64,000 bases of DNA, taken from Ptiloglossa arizonensis (Eukaryota > Arthropoda > Insecta > Hymenoptera > Colletidae). A program made the position numbers and the translations under genes. Where the stretch lies: positions 930,001 to 994,000 of the forward strand of contig NW_027478399.1 of assembly GCF_051014685.1 (NCBI RefSeq), in the 5' to 3' direction. Positions 1 through 13,340 of this stretch are shown here, one piece after another; within the stretch, counting starts at the first letter, position 1, and each line of letters begins with the position of its first letter. A model generated the notes under the pieces. That model searched no databases and was not told the DNA's origin. It worked only from the letters and a program-made list of their open reading frames with translations.

Positions 1-3000
1 CTGTTGCGTCTGAAAACAGAAACTCGCCCGATTACAACGGTATGTGAATGTTCCCCTAGGCCATTGTAGTTATTGGTTTCGAGTATCAGAATTGCGAAAA
101 TTTTAATGGTTTCTCAACCATTTCTTAACTTCAAACTCCCATATCTCGCGAACGGAATGACGCACTCGAGAAATTCCTGTTGCATCTGAAAGTAGAAGCT
201 CGCCCGATTACAATGGTGTGTGTACTTTTCCCTAGGCCATTCCAGTTCTTGGTTTCGAGTATCAGACTTGCGAAAATTTTCATGGTTTCTCAACCATTCC
301 TTATCTTCGAACGCCCATATCTCGCGAACGGATTGACGAACTCGAGAAATTCCTGTTGAATCTGAAAGCAGATACTCGCCCATTACGACGGTATGAGTAT
401 TTTTCCCCTAGGCCATTTTAGTTATTGGTTTCGAGTATCAGACTTGCGAAAATTTTGATGGTTTCTCAACCATTCTTTAACTTCAAACTCCCATATCTCG
501 CGGACGGATTGACGAACTCGAGAAATTCCTGTTGCATATGAAAGCAGATACTCGCCCGATTACAACGGTATGTGTATTTTTCACGTAGGCCATTGTAGTT
601 ATTGGTTTCGAGTATCAGACTTGCGAAAATTTTCATGGTTTCTCAACCATTCCTTATCTTCAAACCCCATATCTCGCGAACGGATTGACGAACTCGAGAA
701 AGTCCTGCTGCATCTGAAAGCAGAAACACGCCCGATTACAATGGTGTGTGTACTTTTCCCTAGGCCATTCCAGTTATTGGTTTCGAGTATCAGACATGCG
801 AAAATTTTGATTGTTTCTCAACCATTCCTTATCTTCAAACCCCCATATCTCGCGAACGGATTGACGAACTCGAGAAAGTCCTGCTGCGTCTGAAAACAGA
901 AACCCGCCCGATTACATCGGTGTGTGTATTTTTGCCCTAGGCCATAGCAGTTATTGGTTTCGAGTATCAGACTTGCGAAAATTTTGATGGTATCTCAACC
1001 ATTCCTTAACTTCAAACTCCCATATCTCGCGAACGGATTGACGAACTCGAGAAATTCCTGTTGCGACTGAAAGTGGAAACTCGCCCGATTACAAAGGTAT
1101 GTGTACTTTTCCCCTAGGCCATTCCAGTTATTGGTTTCGAGTATCAGACCAGCGAAAATTTTGATGATTTCTCAGCCATTCTTTAACTTCAAACTCCCAT
1201 ATCTCGCGAACGGATTGACGAACTCGAGAAATTCCTGTTGCATCTGAAAGCAGAAACTCGGCCGATTACAACGTTATGTGAATTTTTGCCCTCGGCCATT
1301 CCAGTTATTGGTTTCGAGTATCAGACTTGCGAAAATTTTGATTGTTTCTCAACCATTCCTTATCTTCAAACCCCCATATCTCGCGAACGGATTGACGAAC
1401 TCGAGAAAGTCCTGCTGCGTCTGAAAACAGAAACCCGCCCGATTACATCGGTGTGTGTATTTTTGCCCTAGGCCATAGCAGTTATTGGTTTCGAGTATCA
1501 GACATGCGAAAATTTTGATGGTTTCTCAACCATTCCTTAATTTCAAACTCCCATATCTCGCGAACGGATTGACGAACTCGAGAAATTCCTGTTGCATCTG
1601 AAAGTAGAAACTCGCCCGAATACAATGGTGTGTGTACTTTTCCCCTAGGCCATTCCAGTTAGTGGTATCGAGTATCAGACTTGCGAAAATTTTCATGGTT
1701 TCTCAACCATTTCTTAACTTCAAACTCCCATATCTCGCGAACGGAATGACGAACTCGAGATATTCCTGTTGCATATGAAAGCAGAAACTCGCCCGATCAC
1801 AACGGTATGTGAATTTTTGCCCTAGGAAATAGTAGTTATTGGTTTCGAGTTTCAGACTTGCGAAAATTTGGATGGTTTCTCAACCACTCCTTAACTTCAA
1901 ACTCCCATATCTCACGAACGGATTGACGAACCCGAGAAATTCCTGTTGCATCTAAAAGCAGATACTCGCCCGAATACAATGGTGTGTGTACTTTTCCCCT
2001 AGGCCATTCCAGTTATTGGTATCGAGTATCAGACTTGCGAAAATTTTAATTGTTCCTCAACCATTCCTTATCTTCAAACCCCCATATCTCGCGAACGGAT
2101 TGACGAACTCGAGAAAGTCCTGCTGCATCTGAAAACAGAAACCCGCCCCATTACAGCGGTGTGTGTATTTTTGCCCTAGGCCATAGTAGTTATTGGTTTC
2201 GAGTATCAGACTTGCGAAAATTTTGATGGTTTCTCAACCATTCCTAACCTTCAAACCCCATATCTCGCGAACGGATTGACGAACTCGAGAAAGTCCTGCT
2301 GCATCTGACAGCAGAAACCCGCCCGATTACAGCGGTATGTGAATTTTTGCCCTAGGCCATTACAGTTATTGGTTTCGAGTATCAGACCAGAGAAAATTTT
2401 GATGGTTTCTCAACCATTCCTTGACTTCAAACCCCCATATCTCGCGAACGGATTGACGAACTCGAGAAAGTCCTGCTGCATCTGAAAACAGAAACCCGCC
2501 CGATTACAATGGTGTGTGTACTTTTCCCCTAGGCCATTCCAGTTATTCGTTTCTAGCATCAGAATTGCGAAAATTTTGTTGTTTCTCAACCATTCGTTAA
2601 CTTCAAACTCCCATATCTCGCGAACGGATTGACGAACTCGAGAAATTCCTGTTGCGACTGAAAGTGGAAACTCGCCCGATTACAAAGGTATGTGTACTTT
2701 TCCCCTAGGCAATTCCAGTTATTGGTTTCGAGTTTCAGACCAGCGAAAATTTTGATGATTTCTCAACCATTCCTTAACTTCAAACTCCCATATCTCGCGA
2801 ACGGATTGACGAACTCGAGAAATTCCTATTGCATCTGAAAGTAGAAACTCGCCCGATTACAACGGTGTGTGTATTTTTGCCCTAGGCCATAGTAGTTATT
2901 GGTTTCGAGTATCAGACTTGCGAAAATTTTCATGGTTTCTCAACCATTCCTTATCTTCAAACACCCATATCTCACGAACGGATAAACGAACTCGAGAAAT

Positions 3001-5524
3001 TCCTGTTGCATCTGAAAGCAGAAACTCGCCCGATTACAACTGTATGTGTATTTTTGCCCTGGGAAATGGTAGTTATTGGTTTCGAGTATCAGACTTGCGA
3101 AAATTTTGATGGTTTCTCAACCATACCTTAACTTCAAACCCCCATATCTCGCGAACGGAATGGCGAACTCGAGAAATTCCTATTGCATCTGAAAGTAGAA
3201 ACTCGCCCGATTACAATGGTGTGTGTGCTTTTCCCCTAGGCCATTCCAGTTATTGGTTTCGAGTATCAGAACTGCGAATATTTTGATGGTTTCTCAACCA
3301 TTCCTTAACATCAAACTCCCATATCTCCCGAACGGATTGACGAACTCGAGAATTTTCTATTGCATCTGAAAGTAGAAACTCGCCCGATTACAATGGTGTG
3401 TGTATTTTTGCCCTAGGCCATAGTAGTTATTGGTTTCGTGTATCAGACTTGCGAAAATTTTCATGGTTTCTCAACCATTTCTTAACTTCAAACTCCCATA
3501 TCTCGTGAACGGAATGACGAACTCGAGAAATTCCTGTTGCATCTGGAAGTAGAAACTCGCCCGATTACAATGGTGTGTGTGCTTTTCCCCTAGGCCATTC
3601 CAGTTATTGGTTTCGAGTATCATAACCGCGAAAATTTTGATGGTTTGTCAACCATTTCTTAAGTTCAAACTCCCATATCTCGCGAACGGATTGACGAACT
3701 CGAGAAATTCCCGTTGCGTCTGAAAGTGGAAACTCGCCCGATTACAAAGGTATGTGTACTTTTCCCCTAGGCCATTCCAGTTATTGGTATCGAGTATCAG
3801 ACTTGCGAAAATTTTCATGGTTTCTCAACCATTTCTTAACTTCAAGCTCCCATATCTCGCGAACGGAATAACGAACTCGAGAAATTCCTGTTGCATCTGA
3901 AAGTTGAAGCTCGCCCGATTACAACGGTGTGTGTACTTTTCCCTAGGCCATTCCAGTTATTGGTTTCGAGTATCAGACCAGCGAAAATTTTGTTGGTATC
4001 TCAACCATTCCTTAACTTCAAACTCCCATATGTCGCGAACGGATTGACGAACTCGAGAAATTCCTGTTGCACCTGAAACCAGAATCTCGCCCGATTACAA
4101 TGGTGTGTGTACTTTTCCCCTAGGCCATTCCAGTTATTCGTTTCTAGCATCAGAATTGCGAAAATTTTGTTGTTTCTCAACCATTCGTTAACTTCAAACT
4201 CCCATATCTCGCGAACGGATTGACGAACTCGAGAAATTCCTGTTGCGGCTGAAAGTGGAAACTCGCCCGATTACAAAGGTATGTGTACTTTTCCCCTAGG
4301 CAATTCCAGTTATTGGTTTCGAGTATCAGACCAGCGAAAATTTTGATGGTTTGTCAACCATTTCTTAAGTTCAAACTCCCATATTTCGCGAACGGAATGA
4401 CGAACTCGAGAAATTCCTGTTGCATCTGAAAGTAGAAGCTCGCCCGATTACAATGGTGTGTGTACTCTTACCCTAGGCAATTCTAGTTATTCGTCTCTAG
4501 CATCAGAATTGCGAAAATTTTGTGGTTTCTCAACCATTCGTTAACTTCAAACTCCCATATCTCGCGAACGGATTGACGAATTCGAGAAATTCCCGTTTCG
4601 TCTGAAAGTGGATACTCGCCCGATTACAAAGGTATGTGTACTTTTCCCCTAGGCCATTCCAGTTACTGGTATCGAGTATCAGACTTGCGAAAATTATCAT
4701 GGTTTCTCAACCATTTCTTAACTTCAAACTCCCATATCTCGCGAACGGATTGACGAACTCGAGAAATTCCTATTGCATCTGAAAGTAGAAACTCGCCCGA
4801 TTACAACGATATGTGCATTTTTGCCCTAGGCCATAGTAGTTATTGGTTTCGAGTATTAGACTTGCGAAAATTTCGATGGTTTCTCAAGCATTCCTTAACT
4901 TCAAGCTCCCATATCTCGCGAACGGATTGACGAACTCGAGAAATTCCTGTTGCATCTGAAAGTAGAAACTCGCCCGATTACAGTGGTGTGTGTACTTTTC
5001 CCCTAGGCCATTCCAGTTATTTGTATCGAGTATCAGACTTGCGAAAATTTTGATGGTTTCTCAACCATTCCTTAACTTCAAACTCCCATATCTCGCGGAC
5101 GGATTGACGAACTCGAGAAATTCCTGTTGCATATGAAAGCAGATACTCGCCCGATTACAACGGTATGTGTATTTTTCACGTAGGCAATTGTAGTTATTGG
5201 TTTCGAGTATCAGACTTGCGAAAATTTTCATGATTTCTCAACCATTCCTTACCTTCAAACCCCATATCTCGCGAACGGATTGACGAACTCGGGAAATTCC
5301 TGTTGTGTCTGAAAGTGGAAACTCGCCCGATTACAATGGTATTTGTACTTTTCCCCTAGGCCATTCCAGTTAATGGTTACGAGTATCAGACCAGCGAAAA
5401 TTTTGATGGTTTCTCAACCATTCCTTAAATTCAAACTCCCATATCTCGCGAACAGAATGACGAACTCGAGAAATTCCTGTTGCATCTGAAAGCAGATACT
5501 CGCCCGATTACAACGGTAGGTGTA
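1..5524 (+). repeat. Left flank: mixed divergent monomers, no regular higher order
   Basis: About 31 monomers from several subfamilies in irregular order. Characteristic here are GAGAAAGTCCTGCTGC monomers (near 700, 870, 1410, 2120, 2290, 2470), which are rare elsewhere, and the TTCGTTTCTAGCATCAG type (2545, 4137, 4490). A short block around 2521-2760 recurs at 4112-4351, 9 monomers away. No genes. Confidence 0.85.
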
Positions 5525-8500
5525 TTTTTCCCCTAAGCCTTTGTAGTTATTGGTTTCGTGTATCAGACTTTCGAAAATTTTGATGGTTTCTCAACCGTTC
5601 CTTAACTTCAACCACCCATATCTCGCGAACGGAATGACGAACTCGAGAAATTCCTGTTGCATCTGAAAGCAGAAAGTGGCCCGTTTACAACGGCATGTGT
5701 ATTTTTGCCGTAGCCAATAGTAGTTATTGGTTTCGAGTATCAGACTTGCGAAAATTTTGATGATTTCTCAACCATTCCTTAATTTCAAACTCCCATATCT
5801 CGCGAACGGAATGACGAACTCGAGAAATTCTAGTTGCATCTGAAAGTAGAAGCTCGCCCGATTACAATGGTGTGTGTACTTTTCCCTAGGCCATTCGAGT
5901 TATTGGTTTCGAGTATCAGACTTGCGAAAATTTTGATGGTTTCTCAACCGCTCCTTAACTTCAAACTCCCATATCTCGCGAACGGATCGACGAACTCGTG
6001 AAATTCCTGTTGCGTCGGAAAGTGGAAACTCGCCCGATTACAAAGGTATGTGTACTTTTCCCCTAGGCCATTCCAGTTATTGGTTTCGAGTATCAGACCA
6101 GCGAAAATTTTGATGATTTCTCAACCATTCCTTAACTTCAAACTCCCATATCTCGCGAACGGATTGACGAACTCGAGAAATTCCTGTTGCATCTGAAAGC
6201 AGAAACTCGCCCGATTACAACGGTATGTGCATTTTTGCCCTAGGCCATAGTAGTTATTGGTTTCGAGTATTAGACTTGCGAAAATTTCGATCGTTTCTCA
6301 AGCATTCCTTAACTTCAAGCTCCCATATCTCGCGAACGGATCGACGAACTCGTGAAATTCCTGTTGCGTCGGAAAGTGGAAACTCGCCCGATTACAAAGG
6401 TATGTGTACTTTTCCCCTAGGCCATTCCAGTTATTGGTTTCGAGTATCAGACCAGCGAAAATTTTGATGATTTCTCAACCATTCCTTAACTTCAAACTCC
6501 CATATCTCGCGAACGGATTGACGAACTCGAGAAATTCCTGTTGCATGTGAAAGTAGAAACTCGCCCGAATACAACGGTATGTGTATTTTTCCCCTAGGCC
6601 TCTGTAGTTATTGCTTTCGAGTGTCAGACTTGCGAAAATTTTGATGGTTTCTCAACCATTCCTTAACATCAAACTCCCATATCTCGCGAACGGATTGACG
6701 AACTCGAGAATTTCCTATTGCATCTGAAAGTAGAAACTCGCCCGATTACAATGGTGTGTGTGCTTTTCCCGTAGGCCATTCCAGTTATTGGTTTCGAGAA
6801 TCAGACTTGCGAAAATTTTGATGGTTTCTCAACCATTCCTTAACTTCAAACCCACATATCTCGCGAACGGATTTACGAACTCGAGAAATTCCTGTTGCGT
6901 CTGAAAGCAGAAACTCGCCCGATTACAACGGTATGTGCATTTTTGCCCTAGGCCATAGTAGTTATTGGTTTCGAGTATTAGACTTGCGAAAATTTTGATG
7001 GTTTCTCAACCATTCCTTAACTTCAAACTCCCATATCTCGCGAACGGATTGACGAACTCGAGAAATTCCTGTTGCATCTGAAAGCAGAAACTCGCCCGAT
7101 TACGACGGTATGTGTATTTTTCCCCTAAGCCTTTGTAGTTATTGGTTTCGTGTATCAGACTTTCGAAAATTTTGATGGTTTCTCAACCGTTCCTTAACTT
7201 CAACCACCCATATCTCGCGAACGGAATGACGAACTCGAGAAATTCCTGTTGCATCTGAAAGCAGAATGTGGCCCGTTTACAACGGCATGTGTATTTTTGC
7301 TCTAGCCAATAGTAGTTATTGGTTTCGAGTATCAGACTTGCGAAAATTTTGATGATTTCTCAACCATTCCTTAACTTCAAACTCCCATATCTCGCGAACA
7401 GAATGACGAACTCGAGAAATTCTAGTTGCATCTGAAAGTAGAAGCTCGCCCGATTACAATGGTGTGTGTACTTTTCCCTAGGCCATTCCAGTTATTGGTT
7501 TCGAGTATCAGACTTGCGAAAATTTTGATGGTTTCTCAACCGCTCCTTAACTTCAAACTCCCATATCTCGCGAACGGATCGACGAACTCGTGAAATTCCT
7601 GTTGCGTCGGAAAGTGGAAACCCGCCCGATTACAAAGGTATGTGTACTTTTCCCCTAGGCCATTCCAGTTATTGGTTTCGAGTATCAGACCAGCGAAAAT
7701 TTTGATGATTTCTCAACCATTCCTTAACTTCAAACTCCCATATCCTGCGAACGGATTGACGAACTCGAGAAATTCCTGTTGCATCTGAAAGCAGAAACTC
7801 GCCCGATTACAACGGTATGTGCATTTTTGCCCTAGGCCATAGTAGTTATTGGTTTCGAGTATTAGACTTGCGAAAATTTCGATCGTTTCTCAAGCATTCC
7901 TTAACTTCAAGCTCCCATATCTCGAGAACGGATCGACGAACTCGTGAAATTCCTGTTGCGTCGGAAAGTGGAAACTCGCCCGATTAAAAAGGTATGTGTA
8001 CTTTTCCCCTAGGCCATTCCAGTTATTGGTTTCGAGTATCAGACCAGCGAAAATTTTGATGATTTCTCAACCATTCCTTAACTTCAAACTCCCATATCTC
8101 GCGAACGGATTGACGAACTCGAGAAATTCCTGTTGCATGTGAAGGTAGAAACTCGCCCGATTACAACGGTATGTGTATTTTTCCCCTAGGCCTCTGTAGT
8201 TATTGCTTTCGAGTGTCAGACTTGCGAAAATTTTGATGGTTTCTCTACCATTCCTTAACATCAAACTCCCATATCTCGCGAACGGATTGACGAACTCGAG
8301 AATTTCCTATTGCATCTGAAAGTAGAAACTCGCCCGATTACAATGGTGTGTGTGCTTTTCCCGTAGGCCATTCCAGTTATAGGTTTCGAGAATCAGACTT
8401 GCGAAAATTTTGATGGTTTCTCAACCATTCCTTGACTTCAAACCCACATATCTCGCGAACGGATTTACGAACTCGAGAAATTCCTGTTGCATCTGAAAGC

Positions 8501-9374
8501 AGAAACTCGCCCGATTACAACGGTATGTGCATTTTTGCCCTAGGCCATAGTAGTTATTGGTTTCGAGTATTAGACTTGCGAAAATTTTGATGGTTTCACA
8601 ACCATTCCTTAACTTCAAACTCCCATACCTCGCGAACGGATTGACGAACTCGAGAAATTCCTGTTGCATCTGAAAGCAGAAACTCGCCCGATTACGACGG
8701 TATGTGTATTTTTCCCCTAAGCCTTTGTAGTTATTGGTTTCGTGTATCAGACTTTCGAAAATTTTGATGGTTTCTCAACCGTTCCTTAACTTCAACCACC
8801 CATATCTCGCGAACGGAATGACGAACTCGAGAAATTCCTGTTGCATCTGAAAGCAGAAAGTGGCCCGTTTACAACGGCATGTGTATTTTTGCCCTAGCCA
8901 ATAGTAGTTATTTGTTTCGAGTATCAGACTTGCGAAAATTTTGATGATTTCTCAACCATTCCTTAACTTCAAACTCCCATATCTCGCGAACGGAATGACG
9001 AACTCGAGAAATTCTAGTTGCATCTGAAAGTAGAAGCTCGCCCGATTACAATGGTGTGTGTGCTTTTCCCTAGGCCATTCCAGTTATTGGTTTCGAGTAT
9101 CAGACTTGCGAAAATTTTGATGGTTTCTCAACCGCTCCTTAACTTCAAACTCCCATATCTCGCGAACGGATCGACGAACTCGTGAAATTCCTGTTGCGTC
9201 GGAAAGTGGAAACTCGCCCGATTACAAAGGTATGTGTACTTTTCCCCTAGGCCATTCCAGTTATTGGTTTCGAGTATCAGACCCGCGAAAATTTTGATGA
9301 TTTCTCAACCATTCCTTAACTTCAAACTCCCATATCTCGCGAACGGATTGACGAACTCGAGAAATTCCTGTTGC
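5525..9374 (+). repeat. 9-monomer higher-order repeat, 1,592 bp, two full copies plus a shortened third
   Basis: The landmark TCCCCTAAGC lies at 5529, 7121 and 8713, and TAGTTGCATC at 5831, 7423 and 9015, each pair exactly 1,592 bp apart. Unit 1 runs from about 5525, unit 2 from 7117 and unit 3 from 8709. Unit 3 lacks two monomers: after about 9370 it jumps to the TTGCATGTGAAAG monomer that follows two units later in copies 1 and 2. Diagnostic variants are GTGTATCAGACTTTCG, CAACCACCC and AGTGGCCCGTTTAC. Confidence 0.88.
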
Positions 9375-10914
9375 ATGTGAAAGTAGAAACTCGCCCGATT
9401 ACAACGGTATGTGTATTTTTCCCCTAGGCCTCTGTAGTTATTGCTTTCGAGTGTCAGACTTGCGAAAATTTTGATGGTTTCTCAACCATTCCTTAACATC
9501 AAACTCCCATATCTCCCGAACGGATTGACGAACTCGAGAATTTCCTATTGCATCTGAAAGTAGAAACTCGCCGGATTACAATGGTGTGTGTACTTTTCCC
9601 CTCGGCCATTCCAGTTATTGGTTTCGAGAATCAGACTTGCGAAAATTTTGATGGTTTCTCAACCATACCTTAACTTCAAACCCCCATATCTCGCGAACGG
9701 ATTGACGAACTCGAGAAATTCCTGTTGCATCTGAAAGCAGAAACTCGCCCGATTACAACGGTATGTGCATTTTTGCCCTAGGCCATAGTAGTTATTGGTT
9801 TCGAGTATTAGACTTGCGAAAATTTTGATGGTTTCTCAACCATTCCTTAACTTCAAACTCCCATATCTCGCGAACGGATTGACGAACTCGAGAATTTCCT
9901 GTTGCATGTGAAAGTAGAAACTCGCCCGATTACAACGGTATGTGTATTTTTCCCCTAGGCCTCTGTAGTTATTGCTTTCGAGTGTCAGACTTGCGAAAAT
10001 TTCGATCGTTTCTCAAGCATTCCTTAACTTCAAGCTCACATATCTCGCGAACGGATCGACGTACTCGTGAAATTCCTGTTGCGTCGGAAAGTGGAAACTC
10101 GCCCGTTTACAAAGGTATGTGTACTTTTCCCCTAGGCCACTCCAGTTATTGGTTTCGAGTATCAGACCAGCGAAAATTTTGATGATTTCTCAACCATTCC
10201 TTAACTTCAAACTCCCATATCTCGCGAACGGATTGACGAACTCGAGAAATTCCTGTTGCATGTGAAAGTAGAAACTCGCCCGATTACAACGGTATGTGTA
10301 TTTTTCCCCTAGGCCTCTGTAGTTATTGCTTTCGAGTGTCAGACTTGCGAAAATTTTGATGGTTTCTCAACCATTCCTTAACATCAAACTCCCATATCTC
10401 GCGGACGGATTGACGAACTCGAGAAATTCCTGATGCATATGAAAGAAGATACTCGCCCGATTACAACGGTATGTGTATTTTTCCCCTAGGCCTCTGTAGT
10501 TATTGCTTTCGAGTGTCAGACTTGCGAAAATTTTGATGGTTTCTCAACCATTCCTTAACATCAAACTCCCATATCTCCCGAACGGATTGACGAACTCGAG
10601 AATTTCCTATTGCATCTGAAAGTAGAAACTCGCCCGGTTACAATGGTGTGTGTACTTTTCCCCTCGGCCATTCCAGTTATTGGTTTCGAGAATCAGACTT
10701 GCGAAAATTTTGATGGTTTCTCAACCATACCTTAACTTCAAACCCCCATATCTCGCGAACGGATTGACGAACTCGAGAAATTCCTGTTGCATCTGAAAGC
10801 AGAAACTCGCCCGATTACAACGGCATGTGCATTTTTGCCCTAGGCCATAGTAGTTATTGGTTTCGAGTATTAGACTTGCGAAAATTTTGATGGTTTCTCA
10901 ACCATTCCTTAACT
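9375..10914 (+). repeat. Mixed module region with CCTCTGTAG/GCTTTCGAGTG monomers
   Basis: About nine monomers dominated by the subfamily GGCCTCTGTAGTTATTGC with CGAGTGTCAG. The module around 9900-10260 (GATCGTTTCTCAAGC, then CGTCGGAAAGTGG, then CAGACCAGCG) recurs near 27230, 30240, 35190, 40320 and 42970. Confidence 0.8.
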
Positions 10915-12070
10915 TCAAACTCCCATATCTCGCGAACGGATTGACGAACTCGAGAAATTCCTGTTGCATGTGAAAGTAGAAACTCGCCCGATTACAACGG
11001 TATGTGTATTTTTCCCCTAGGCCTCTGTAGTTATTGCTTTCGAGTGTCAGACTTGCGAAAATTTTGATGGTTTCTCAACCATTCCTTAACATCAAACTCC
11101 CATATCTCGCGAACGGATTGACGAACTCGAGAATTTCCTGTTGCATCTGAAAGTAGAAACTCGCCCGATTACAATGGTGTGTGTGCTTTTCCCGTAGGCC
11201 ATTCCAGTTATTGGTTTCGAGAATCAGACTTGCGAAAATTTTGATGGTTTCTCAACCATTCCTTAACTTCAAACCCACATATCTCGCGAACGGATTTACG
11301 AACTCGAGAAATTCCTGTTGCATCTGAAAGCAGAAACTCGCCCGATTACAACGGTATGTGCATTTTTGCCCTAGGCCATAGTAGTTATTGGTTTGGAGTA
11401 TTAGACTTGCGAAAATTTCGGTGGCTTCTCAAGCATTCCTTAACTTCAAGCTCCCATATCTCGCGAACGGATTGACGAACTCGAGAAATTCCTGTTGCAT
11501 CTGAAAGTAGAAACTCGCCCGATTACAGTGGTGTGTGTACTTTTCCCCTAGGCCATTCCAGTTATTTGTATCGAGTATCAGACTTGCGAAAATTTTGATG
11601 GTTTCTGAACCATTCCTTAACTTCAAACTCCCATATCTCGCGGACGGATTGACGAACTCGAGAAATTCCTGTTGCATATGAAAGCAGATACTCGCCCGAT
11701 TACAACGGTATGTGTATTTTTCAGGTAGGCCATTGTAGTTATTGGTTTCGAGTATCAGACTTGCGAAAATTTTCATGATTTCTCAACCATTCCTTACCTT
11801 CAAACCCCATATCTCGCGAACGGATTGACGAACTCGAGAAATTCCTGTTGTGTCTGAAAGTGAAAACTCGCCCGATTACAATGGTATGTGTACTTTTCCC
11901 CTAGGCCATTCCAGTTAATGGTTACGAGTATCAGACCAGCGAAAATTTTGATGGTTTCTCAACCATTCCTTAACTTCAAACTCCCATATCTCGCGAACAG
12001 AATGACGAACTCGAGAAATTCCTGTTGCATCTGAAAGTAGAAGCTCGCCCGATTACGACGGTATGTGTAT
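10915..12070 (+). repeat. 6.5-monomer block duplicated at 17635-18790
   Basis: Offset 6,720 bp (38 monomers). I compared line by line and saw one difference over about 1,155 bp: G at 11921 against C at 18641. The match fades on the left where 10860-10914 has AACTTCAAAC against AACATCAAAC, and on the right at GTATGTGTAT against GTATGTGTAA. Confidence 0.88.
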
Positions 12071-12289
12071 TTTTGCCCTAGCCGATAGTAGTTATTGGTT
12101 TCGAGTATCAGACTTGCGAAAATTTTTATGGTTTCTCAACCATTCCTTAACATCAAACTCCCATATCTCGCGAACGGATTGACGAACTCGAGAAAGTCCT
12201 GCTGCATCTGAAAGCAGAAACCCGCCCGATTACAGTGGTATGGGAATTTTTGCCCTAAGCCATAGTAGTTATTGGTCTCGAGTATCAGA
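12071..12289 (+). repeat. Linker monomers, shared with about 20030-20240
   Basis: The rare GCCGATAGTAG (12081) and GGTATGGGAATTTTTGCC (12236) variants recur 7,957 bp (45 monomers) downstream near 20038 and 20193. The shared stretch starts around 11725. Confidence 0.75.
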
Positions 12290-13340
12290 CTTGCGAAAAT
12301 TTTGATGGTTTCTCAACCATTCCTTAACTTCAAACACCCACATCTCACGAACGGATTGACGAACTCGAGAAATTCCTGTTGCATCTGAAAGCTGAAACTC
12401 GCCCGATTACAACGGTATGTGTATTTTTGCCTTAGGAGATAGTAGTTATTGGTTTCGAGTATCAGACTTGCGAAAATTTTGATGGTTTGTCAACCATTTC
12501 TTAACTTGAATCTCCAAAATCTCGCGAACGGATTGACGAACTCGAGAAATTCCTGTTGAATCTGAACGCAGATACTCGTCCGATTACGACGGTATGTGTA
12601 CTTTTCCCCTAGGCCGTTGTAGTTATTGGTTTCGAGTATCAGACTTGCGAAAATTTTGATGGTTTCTCAACCATTTCTTAACTTCAAACTCCAAAATCTC
12701 GCGAACGGATTGACAAACTCGAGAAATTCCTGTTGAATCTGAAAGCAGATACTCGCCCGATTACGATGGTATGTGTATTTTTCCCCTAGGCCTTTGTAGT
12801 TATTGGTTTCGAGTATCAGACTTGCGAAAATTTTAATGGACTCTCAACCATTCCTTAAATTCAAACTCGCATATCTCGCGAACCGATTGACGAACTCGAG
12901 AAACTCCTGTTGCATCTGAAAGCAGAAACTCGCCCGATTACAACGGTATGTGTATTTTTGCCCTAGAACATAGTAGTTATTGGTTTCGAGTATCAGACTT
13001 GCGAAAATTTTGATGGTTTCTCAACCATTCCTTAACTTTAAACTCCCATATCTCGCGAACGGATTGACGAACTCGAGAAATTCCTGTTGAATCTGAAAGC
13101 AGATACTCGCCCGATTACGACGGTATGTGTATTTTTCCCCTAGGGCATTGTAGTTATTGGTTTCGAGTATCAGACTTGCGAAAATTTTGATGGTTTCTTA
13201 ACCATTCCTCAACTTCAAACTCCCATATCTCGCGGACGGATTGACGAACTCGAGAAATTCCTGTTGCATATGAAAGCAGATACTCGCCCGATTACATTGG
13301 TATGTTTTTTTTCCCCTAAGCCTTTGTAGTTATTGGTTTC
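12290..13340 (+). repeat. Six-monomer block duplicated 33,953 bp downstream
   Basis: Matches 46243-47293. Shared rare landmarks at the same offset: AAAGCTGAAACTCG (12391/46344 region), CCTTAGGAGATAG, CTCCAAAATCTCGCG, CCCCTAGGGCATTG, and a long T run after GGTATG (13301/47254). A single monomer inside it, about 12830-12985, does not match its partner. Confidence 0.85.

Noticed and set aside
11401..11460. Compensatory change in the dyad (ATGGCT...AAGCAT) as evidence for a selected hairpin.
   Set aside because: The changed bases do not pair (G-G and C-A), so the variant disrupts the stem instead of preserving it.
13295..13315. Long T run after GGTATG as a terminator or microsatellite.
   Set aside because: It is a small expansion of the normal T run of the monomer, shared with its distant copy at about 47254-47264; there is no transcription unit nearby.
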